DNA of 18,060 nucleotides from JBDRGC01 sp043818215 (GTDB lineage: Bacteria > Chloroflexota > Anaerolineae > Anaerolineales > UBA11858). Position numbers and translations under genes: made by a program. Each line of letters begins with the position of its first letter. The first letter of the stretch is position 1. The notes under the pieces are model-generated. The model was given only the letters and a program-made list of their open reading frames with translations, searched no databases and was not told where the DNA came from. Below are positions 12,011 through 18,060 of this stretch, piece after piece. The DNA lies in assembly GCA_043818215.1 (NCBI GenBank), contig JBDRGC010000450.1, positions 1 to 18,060 of the forward strand. Direction: 5' to 3'.

Positions 12011-13951
12011 TTAGTGCCGCCCCAACGTCACCGCGATGCCCAGATGGTCTGAAGCTGTGCCGGTGGTGATGGCGAAATCGCTGGCGTGGAAGTCGGGCGT
12101 ATACCAGATATAATCAATGCGCTCGAAGAGGTCATAAGCTGGCCAGGTGTAACCTTCGCCGGTGCCCAGTTCAGCAAAGGCATCCAGCAGACCGGCCTCG
12201 CGGAACAAGCCCATCTCCGGCGAGTTGGGCCAGGAGTTCAAGTCGCCCAGGATGACAGCGGCCGGCCGGCCGGCCCAGAAGTCGAGCACTGTGGATACCT
12301 GGTGGATATGGATATCATGGTCGACTTCGACGGAATGCAAATGGGTAGCAATCACCAGCAATTCCTGTCCATTGCCGGCATCGATCTTGGCCCAGAGATA
12401 GCCGCGCTCCATGGGGCCGTAGTCCTGCGGCAGGATGCCGTTGCCAGAATCCACGATGGGGTAGCGGCTCAGGATGGCATTGCCCCAGGCTGGGTCCGCG
12501 GCCGGGCCGAAGATGTACGGCATCCCCAGTCGCTGCGACAGCCAGGGGAGCATGTCGAGCGAGCCGTTTATGTACCATCCCCGCGAGATTTCCTGGAAGG
12601 CCACCACATCGGGCTGCTCTCGCTCGATGGTTTGAGCCAGAGCTTCCATTCCCAGAATCCCGTCGGTATCGAAGCCCTGATGCAGATTGTAGCTCATGAC
12701 GCGTAGCGGCCATCCGCTCCCTGTCACCGGTTGCGGGGCGCGCCAGGTGATAAACGCTGCCAGCGGCAGGGCCAGTAACGCCAGCGCAACCCCGGTCGCC
12801 AGTCGTCCGGGGGTGTTCATCGGCTCCGACTCTTCGATGTGCAAGTTTGCCGTCGCACCCAGGGCACACAGGCCCATCACCACTGCCGCGGCGTAGAATA
12901 GGAGTATATTGTCCAGCGGCAGCCCCAGACCGTAATTGGCGTAGTAGACAAATGACAGGCCCGCGAACAGAAACATACCCAGGCCGTGGGCGACACTCGT
13001 ACGCCACAGGCCGGGACGGTCAGGGCGGGATTGCTGCACCAGCACCAGGGTCAGCAGGCCGGCGGAACTGACCTGGCCCAGGATCACTCCCAGGGCTGCG
13101 CCCCATGCCCCAAACGCGCCCAGGGCCAGGGCTGTCAGCAGTCCCAATCCCAAAAGCAGGGTCAGCGGCCAGGGCTGCCGCTTGGGTCGGATTACAAGTC
13201 TGGTCGCCAGCGCTAACCCCAGCACATTGCCCAGCACAATCGTCCCGAAGGCCAGCGCTGGCTGCCAGCCGGTCAGCGTGGTTAACAGTCCTATGTTCTG
13301 AAAGATGAGAGCTTGCAGGAAGAGGAACGGTCCCAGGGCTAAGAATGGCAGGCTGTTCAAAATACTTACGTCACTGGCGGGCGGAGTTGGTTCCCGCCAC
13401 ACGCTCCGGTACAGCCAAGTCAGTTGGACGAGCACCAGCGCCAGCACGGTGAGATTGGTCAGGAGGCCGGGCTGCCAACTCAGGTCGTAGGTGCCGGCAA
13501 AGCCGTGGATGGCGGTGTCCAGTGCCAGGCCCAGGAGCAGACCCAGGGCATAGGTAGCGGTTCCCCTTTCCCGCTGTCCCCGGACATGCCCCAGGTAGAC
13601 CGGCAGGAAGAACAGGAACAAGACCGTGCCGGCCACGGTCAGGAGCATGTCCAGGCGCGGGTTGGTGGAGAACTGCTCCGCCAGACGCAGCAGGGCTACG
13701 CCGCCGGTCGTGAGCAGGAGCGTGGCCCGAGGCCGCAGCAAACGCCGCACGGCCGCGGCCAGAAAGGCCGTCAGGAAGACGCTCAACGCGTAGAGGCCCA
13801 TGTTTATCTCGCTGATACCGGGCTGTTCGCCATATTGGTAGACGATCAGCGGCAGCAGCACGCGCAGGGTCTGCAAGCCAAAAAGCATTGTCAGGGCTGG
13901 CAGTCCCAGGGTGATGGCAGGTTGCCAGCGGGTGGGTGAGTTGTTAGTCAT
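12011..13951 (-). CDS. Multi-pass membrane protein fused to an endonuclease/exonuclease/phosphatase domain
   Basis: A 646-residue protein from the MTNNSP start. Residues about 12-405 form some twelve hydrophobic helices. The C-terminal 230 residues are an EEP-superfamily metal-dependent phosphodiesterase: LRVMSYNLHQGF (416-427), the metal Glu in VVAFQE (454), GNAILSRYP (490-498), ATHLHS, GDLNSWPNSPE (569-579), RIDYIWYTPDF and the terminal TASDHLG (His636). All catalytic motifs are present, so it should be active, most likely on a phospholipid-linked or nucleotide phosphodiester near the membrane; the substrate cannot be told. The frame extends to 14011, but AAGGA sits nine bases before 13951, which fixes the start. 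High GC sets it apart from the AT-rich operon upstream. Confidence 0.87.
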   Translation of the reverse strand: MTNNSPTRWQPAITLGLPALTMLFGLQTLRVLLPLIVYQYGEQPGISEINMGLYALSVFLTAFLAAAVRRLLRPRATLLLTTGGVALLRLAEQFSTNPRLDMLLTVAGTVLFLFFLPVYLGHVRGQRERGTATYALGLLLGLALDTAIHGFAGTYDLSWQPGLLTNLTVLALVLVQLTWLYRSVWREPTPPASDVSILNSLPFLALGPFLFLQALIFQNIGLLTTLTGWQPALAFGTIVLGNVLGLALATRLVIRPKRQPWPLTLLLGLGLLTALALGAFGAWGAALGVILGQVSSAGLLTLVLVQQSRPDRPGLWRTSVAHGLGMFLFAGLSFVYYANYGLGLPLDNILLFYAAAVVMGLCALGATANLHIEESEPMNTPGRLATGVALALLALPLAAFITWRAPQPVTGSGWPLRVMSYNLHQGFDTDGILGMEALAQTIEREQPDVVAFQEISRGWYINGSLDMLPWLSQRLGMPYIFGPAADPAWGNAILSRYPIVDSGNGILPQDYGPMERGYLWAKIDAGNGQELLVIATHLHSVEVDHDIHIHQVSTVLDFWAGRPAAVILGDLNSWPNSPEMGLFREAGLLDAFAELGTGEGYTWPAYDLFERIDYIWYTPDFHASDFAITTGTASDHLGIAVTLGRH

Positions 13952-14027
13952 GGTGTACATTCCTTTAAGGACGTGGCAAACCCCGGCTATAACTTGAGCG
14001 TAACATACCAAACTATAACTTATATTC

Positions 14028-14147
14028 CTGAAAACTCCGGAAAACTTTTTGAGCCATTTTTTACCCCCACATACAGGGTTTTGCTCGCCTGCGTCCGTGT
14101 ATATGGGGGGTGCGAGTAGCCGTTTTAGACTTTTCTAGAGTTTTCAG
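14028..14147. mobile_element. 120-bp MITE with 17-bp inverted ends and 7-bp target duplication
   Basis: CTGAAAACTCCGGAAAA (14028-14044) pairs with TTTTCTAGAGTTTTCAG (14131-14147) at 15 of 17 positions. Both ends are flanked immediately by the direct repeat TATATTC (14021-14027 and 14148-14154), a clean target-site duplication. Subterminal ACCCCCACATAC and GTATATGGGGGGT also pair. It has no gene and overlaps the 3' end of the glycosylase gene, providing its last codons and stop. Confidence 0.85.
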
Positions 14148-14871
14148 TATATTCGTTTTGACACCAAAATTTGCACCCGGTTTTTACTGGGCATTGATAA
14201 CAGAGCGTTTTTTTACATATCAGTGCTGCCAAGTCCAAGATAGCGAAATTAATACTGATATAGTCATTAGAGGCAAGAATAATCGTACAAGCTAGATTCT
14301 GGATGTAGGGGTCATCACGAACATCAGCCAATTTGCGAGGGCCGAAATATCTCTCTAAAACCCTTGCCATATTTACATCAAGCAAGGGGCGAGGCTCCTT
14401 TAAATTGAATACTGCAATGGCGTTCGCAATATATTGACCTACACCAGGCAAATCCCTAATTTCATTGTAATCGTTGGGGAATTGCCCTCCTCTATGCACC
14501 ATATCGTTTGCTAGTTCTCGTAAAATCTTTGCTTTCTGTTTCCAAAGGCCGAGAGGATAAAGAAATTGGTGCAAGTCTTCTTGATCTGATGTTGATAACT
14601 CTTTCCATGATGGGAATTGCGTATAAAATTTTGGCAAAAACAATGCGACTGTGTCTGCTCGTGTGCGTTGTAAGAGAATTTCCGCTACAACCTTCTGGTA
14701 AAGTGTAGCTGTTTCTTCTCTCCAAGGATACTGACGACCATTATAAGCATACCAATCGAGAAGAAATTTGACAAATACTTTTATCTCCTGGTGAGAGGGG
14801 AGTGTTGGAGTTTCTTTTTCCGTCCACTTATCTCTTGCGTGCCTCTTGGGGCGAAACATCCTATTGCCCAT
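14125..14871 (-). CDS. HhH-GPD DNA glycosylase, MutY/Mig-like
   Basis: A 248-residue base-excision enzyme of the helix-hairpin-helix GPD superfamily. It should flip out and remove a mispaired or damaged base. YPWREETATLYQKVVAEILLQRTRA (48-72) carries the MutY-type Glu64; LPGVGQYIANAI (141-152) is the HhH motif without the EndoIII lysine; LLDVNMARVLERYFG (163-177) has the catalytic Asp165. The C-terminal Cys cluster (219, 224, 227, 233, 237) resembles the 4Fe-4S loop, but the first gap is four residues rather than six. It lacks the MutY C-terminal MutT-like domain, so it resembles archaeal and R-M-linked T/G mismatch glycosylases more. It overlaps the receiver gene by 11 bases, so it is cotranslated. 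The last residues (TENSRKV) come from the MITE. Confidence 0.88.
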   Translation of the reverse strand: MGNRMFRPKRHARDKWTEKETPTLPSHQEIKVFVKFLLDWYAYNGRQYPWREETATLYQKVVAEILLQRTRADTVALFLPKFYTQFPSWKELSTSDQEDLHQFLYPLGLWKQKAKILRELANDMVHRGGQFPNDYNEIRDLPGVGQYIANAIAVFNLKEPRPLLDVNMARVLERYFGPRKLADVRDDPYIQNLACTIILASNDYISINFAILDLAALICKKTLCYQCPVKTGCKFWCQNEYTENSRKV

Positions 14872-15763
14872 TCTTTAAAGTTATAAGAATTTCAGAAAAT
14901 GTGTCCTTGTATCTGAGTATTGTTTGTCGTAGTGCCAGACTTGTGTCGTCGTTAAAAAGAAATTCTCTTCCTCTATAGTGGAAAAGAAGACCTTCTTCGC
15001 GAGATTGCGGACTACCATGGGCCAGGGCATTACGAGGAGCAAGTACTTCTGCTGCATAATCTCCGATTCTTTCTCTGCATCTCAATTTGTTGTGGTATTT
15101 TCTCAAGCGATTGTAGTTTTGCCAACGCTTATCACTATCACATAGATCGAGCATCTTGGCAGTTTCCGGATTTTTATCAAAAGCATCGAGTAGACCCTTA
15201 AAATCTATATTCTGTTTTACTGCTCCCTTGTAAAATTTTTCGAATACTGTTTTTTGTTGTTCGGCTGGCAAACCGGCCATTCCGAGTTTGATTATTTCAT
15301 CAAGCCGATGATTCAGTTCCCCCACCTCAGCCATTACGATTCCCCGCATGTTTTCCAGGTCAAGAATCTTTCGAATAGACTGGCGTCCTACTGCCAGGAT
15401 TTGTGTCAAGATATCACTTCGACTAGAAACAAATACCCCCCCTATTTGCCTTTTGCGTATTGCATCCCATAAATCACTAACATTGAGAGAAGTGTAGAAG
15501 ATCACTTCTGTATATATTGCGTTAGCTCGCAATTCAGCTATGAATTCCTGTCCATCTGGGTATTCCTCCAAATTGCGATCGACGATAATCAAATCAAAAG
15601 GCGTGTAAGGCGAGTAACTACGAAACTCTTCGGGAGTTGTAACTGTTTTGATATCTGGAGAAAATCCCCATGATAAAACCTCTTGTTGCAGCGGCTCCAA
15701 ATCTAGCGAGTCAAAATAGACTTCACTGTCATCAAACCAGAGTACAGAAAAACAAAGCCTCAC
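14861..15763 (-). CDS. Receiver-domain protein with HEPN-like C-terminal domain
   Basis: A 300-residue protein. Residues 3-125 look like a response-regulator receiver: VLWFDDSE with the acidic pair Asp11-Asp12, DLIIVDRNL with phospho-acceptor Asp62, and VIFYTS with Thr91. The Lys normally near position 113 is replaced (FVSSR). Residues 130-300 are helical, with ENMRGIVMAEVGELNHRLDEI (137-157) and, near the end, LAPRNALAHGS, whose Arg244-Asn245-x3-His249 fits the Rx4-6H active site of HEPN ribonucleases. The natural reading is a phosphorylation-controlled RNase effector. The start is GTG with GGAGG seven bases upstream; it overlaps the kinase stop by 4 bases (GTGA). HEPN membership rests on this motif and helical context only. 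It could instead be a non-catalytic output domain. Confidence 0.72.
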   Translation of the reverse strand: MRLCFSVLWFDDSEVYFDSLDLEPLQQEVLSWGFSPDIKTVTTPEEFRSYSPYTPFDLIIVDRNLEEYPDGQEFIAELRANAIYTEVIFYTSLNVSDLWDAIRKRQIGGVFVSSRSDILTQILAVGRQSIRKILDLENMRGIVMAEVGELNHRLDEIIKLGMAGLPAEQQKTVFEKFYKGAVKQNIDFKGLLDAFDKNPETAKMLDLCDSDKRWQNYNRLRKYHNKLRCRERIGDYAAEVLAPRNALAHGSPQSREEGLLFHYRGREFLFNDDTSLALRQTILRYKDTFSEILITLKNGQ

Positions 15764-18060
15764 CTTGTCACCTCCACCCTAATTTCCATTCCATTGGGTT
15801 GAATTGGCATAGCTGAAATTTGGCCACCCATCTTCTCTGCGATTTCCTTAGCCTGGTAAAGGCCTAAACCTGAACCAGCAGTTGTAGTGATACCCATTTC
15901 AAACATCGAATCAATCTCTGGAAGTTCTTTTGACAATCCTTTACCATCATCTATAAAGGAAATTCTGAGAGTGTTTTCCGATATTTTTGAAATCCTTACT
16001 GCTAATCTGCGCGCTAGCGCTTTGCTGGCATTGCTTATAATGTTGTCAATCAAAATCGACAACTCTATGCGGCTCGCTTTCATTTTAAAAGCTTCTTGAA
16101 CGTTATTAGATACATCCAGCTTTAAATTTGCGGCAATGAAATCTTTAGCAACTTTGAGCAGATATTGTTCAAAGAAAGCTGGGATATCTGTTATTTCTTT
16201 CTTCGTTCCAGACCGAAAATCAGCTTTTGTGGCAAATTGAGCAACTGCGGCTATACGTTTATTTGCCAATGAAGCCTTTTGCAAGTTATCCAAGATTCCT
16301 TGAGATTTTGGAATGTTGCGAAGTGCTTTTATTGCTTTTGCTAAATAATTGTCAACAATAATAGAGTCAAGGTTTATTTGGTGATGGTACGACATCAATT
16401 GCGGGACATCCAATGGCATTACCTGCTTCAGAAATAGTGTTTGAGCCCGGTATGTTTCTGTTCCATCTTCAAGCTTACTTATTTGTTCTTCTTTCTCGAC
16501 GACTTCCAATCGTAAATCAGCCGCTTCGACTTTTGCAACCCTGGCTTCCTCTTCCTTTTCATCAATCAGCTTTCTGAATTTTGAAAGGCTTTTTGTCAAG
16601 TCAGCATCAACTTTTCCAGGCTCATAACCCTCTATGTTGGCTATAAGACTCTTTACTTCTTCTTGTCTACTTTCATAAATCTCCTCCAGTAGGGCAGGAT
16701 TAAACCAGAATTTAATGATCCGATCAGGGGATGAACCGATTAGGGTCATTATAGATAGCACAATTCGCTGTTTCTTACGTTCCCATGATTCCGTATATCG
16801 TTCTGGTGTTTTATCCCAATCAAGACCTTCACTTTTGTTTAAATCTTGCCGAATTGATTCTGGTACACTATCCCAACCAAGACCCTCAACAACAAACCTT
16901 TCCAACTTGCGGAGCACGTCAATAAAAAGATCTTTGCGAAGTTGATCAAAAGCATCTGTCTTTATCAAGCCTTCCCGGCTTGAGATAGGCGCGAATCGCT
17001 CATCGTTGCTAGTTATCTCGATCCGACCCACTACATCACGGCTACTTAGATATCTGGCTGTACCTTGGGTCTTTCTAACATCTAGTCCCAACCAATCATC
17101 GCTTCGATCCCCGTATGGAGCAACACGGAAACCATTTAGAAATAGGAAAATTGACCCAAATTCAACAGAGCGAACACCAGTTTGTCTCTTAAAGTAAGCT
17201 TTTTTATATGGATTGAGATAGTAGATTATCGTGTAAACCCCTCTGAGCAAAGGGTAAGAATCGTTACGTTCTACAAGATCGAAAACCTTATCTCCCTCAT
17301 GATACAAGACAACCGATAGTGTTTCAGCGTCATCTGAAATTTTAGCTTCAATATATGTGGTTTTGAATTTCAGTTTCTCGAATATCTGATTCTGTATTTC
17401 CCCAGTAATGCGATCAGGGTAACTTTTACCAGCGTCCGTTTTTTCAAAAGTAGGAACAGAAAGATTTATTTTGAATTGATCACGTGAGAATAGCTGATTT
17501 GGGTTTAGGAATTTCTCCAAAGATGTCTTGAGTTCTCTAAGCTTGGCACGATTCCAGGTACTCCTCAACGATGAGATAACCAAGACAGTCCCGGTTTCTG
17601 GGAATTCAGGGATACCGGCCAACTGAGCAGCTTGCCCATCACTGATTGAAACAGCATCTAGAGGTATTTCTTGAATCGTGAGATCTTTCTCACCTTCTTT
17701 TTCAAAATCGTGCCATCGAATTCGCATATGAAAAAGTTCGCTGCCGTTTCTCCGTGTCAAAAGGTCAAGTTGCTTTCCCAACCTATCACAAGAAAACCTG
17801 CCAATTCCCTTGTTTCCAGCTAAATAAGCCCCTCTTTCTTGTTCCAAGAATATTTTTTCAGAATATGCAATATTAAGCCATTTGTCTTCGATGTCGATGA
17901 TATCCATCCCAATCCCTTCATCGGCAATGATGATTTGGCTTGATTCTGTTGTTACCCCCTCTGGTGAAAAATCCGTAAATCGCACCAGAACCCCATCAGA
18001 TTCTGCATCAAGGCTATTTTTCACTAATTCAACGATTGCAATATTATCATCGTTGATCAG
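15760..18060 (-). CDS. Double GHKL ATPase: Hsp90/MORC-like N-terminus and histidine-kinase-like C-terminus (5' partial)
   Basis: At least 767 residues; the start lies beyond the right edge. A GTG at 18024 would be a possible start, but the frame is open to the edge and reads LINDDNIAIVELVKNSLDAE, the ATP-binding N-box. The first GHKL domain continues with IIIADEGIGMD (near 17922) and GNKGIGRFSCDRLGKQL (near 17817), as in Hsp90/MORC-type ATPases. A charged coiled coil (about 16450-16600) leads to a dimerisation-like helix with SYHHQINLDS (His-His at 16381-16386, a possible phospho-acceptor). The last domain has LIDNIISNASKA, FIDDGKGLS, FEMGIT and GSGLGLYQAKEIAEKMGG, the N, G1, F and G2 boxes of histidine kinases. 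It is the first known gene of the operon and likely the sensor that phosphorylates the receiver protein. It has no transmembrane helix in view, so it appears cytoplasmic. Confidence 0.85.
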   Translation of the reverse strand: MINDDNIAIVELVKNSLDAESDGVLVRFTDFSPEGVTTESSQIIIADEGIGMDIIDIEDKWLNIAYSEKIFLEQERGAYLAGNKGIGRFSCDRLGKQLDLLTRRNGSELFHMRIRWHDFEKEGEKDLTIQEIPLDAVSISDGQAAQLAGIPEFPETGTVLVISSLRSTWNRAKLRELKTSLEKFLNPNQLFSRDQFKINLSVPTFEKTDAGKSYPDRITGEIQNQIFEKLKFKTTYIEAKISDDAETLSVVLYHEGDKVFDLVERNDSYPLLRGVYTIIYYLNPYKKAYFKRQTGVRSVEFGSIFLFLNGFRVAPYGDRSDDWLGLDVRKTQGTARYLSSRDVVGRIEITSNDERFAPISSREGLIKTDAFDQLRKDLFIDVLRKLERFVVEGLGWDSVPESIRQDLNKSEGLDWDKTPERYTESWERKKQRIVLSIMTLIGSSPDRIIKFWFNPALLEEIYESRQEEVKSLIANIEGYEPGKVDADLTKSLSKFRKLIDEKEEEARVAKVEAADLRLEVVEKEEQISKLEDGTETYRAQTLFLKQVMPLDVPQLMSYHHQINLDSIIVDNYLAKAIKALRNIPKSQGILDNLQKASLANKRIAAVAQFATKADFRSGTKKEITDIPAFFEQYLLKVAKDFIAANLKLDVSNNVQEAFKMKASRIELSILIDNIISNASKALARRLAVRISKISENTLRISFIDDGKGLSKELPEIDSMFEMGITTTAGSGLGLYQAKEIAEKMGGQISAMPIQPNGMEIRVEVTR

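Noticed and set aside
13424..13939. Plus-strand Gln-rich 171-residue frame
   Set aside because: Antisense shadow of the Leu-rich membrane segments of the EEP fusion protein.
13952..14011. Earlier ATG at 14011 (or 13960) for the membrane-EEP gene
   Set aside because: Only 13951 has a correctly spaced AAGGA; the earlier residues lack a ribosome binding site and do not look like part of the protein.
18022..18024. GTG at 18024 as the true start of the double-GHKL protein
   Set aside because: It would remove the conserved ELVKNSLDA start of the ATP-binding N-box, which is encoded in frame up to the window edge.

Overview
The window looks like a chromosomal segment of a Chloroflexota bacterium, probably Anaerolineae-like. 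This rests on Thr/Pro-rich linkers in secreted proteins, a 'YLPIVLN' motif in an exported peptidase, a LysM-M23 gene next to a membrane TPR gene, and abundant period-7 intergenic repeats. It is inferred from style, not from a marker gene. GC content is mosaic: housekeeping-like genes (TerC, M23, TPR, glycosyltransferase, nucleotidase, membrane-EEP) are GC-rich, while 494-2440, most of 6259-7632 and 14125-18060 are visibly more AT-rich.

Layout. 1-493 holds a decayed group II intron remnant (HNH end of the intron-encoded protein). 494-2440 is a minus-strand run: a DtxR/MntR-like winged helix protein, an exported metzincin-type metalloprotease and a lipoprotein. 2441-3024 is packed with mobile and palindromic repeats, including a 191-bp MITE-like element with 18-bp perfect inverted ends. 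Plus-strand genes follow: TerC-family transporter (3025-3777), LysM-M23 peptidase (3974-5104), TPR membrane protein (5150-6124) and a PT-rich lipoprotein (6259-7632). The minus strand then carries a GT-C glycosyltransferase-like protein (7748-9232) and a HAL2/CysQ-type nucleotidase (9424-10494). An UPF0175/DUF3368 toxin-antitoxin pair (10777-11555) lies between two copies of the nucleotidase 5' end. A membrane protein fused to an EEP phosphatase/nuclease domain (12011-13951) comes next.

The most interesting part is the right end (14125-18060, continuing beyond the window). It is a tightly overlapping minus-strand operon. First comes a protein with two GHKL ATPase modules, an N-terminal Hsp90/MORC-like one and a C-terminal histidine-kinase-like one. 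Next is a receiver-domain protein whose C-terminal helical domain carries an RNxxxH motif as in HEPN RNases. Last is a MutY/Mig-like DNA glycosylase. Gene order and coupling suggest a sensor, a phospho-regulated effector and a DNA-acting enzyme, so I propose it as a candidate two-component-type defence or DNA-surveillance system. The function is inferred, not shown.

The intergenic space is unusually informative. There are period-7/8 tandem arrays of several unit types, one of which forms a terminator hairpin. MITE-like elements abut or rewrite gene ends: one with a 7-bp target duplication changed the glycosylase C-terminus. A dispersed palindromic repeat is inserted in frame inside the nucleotidase gene.
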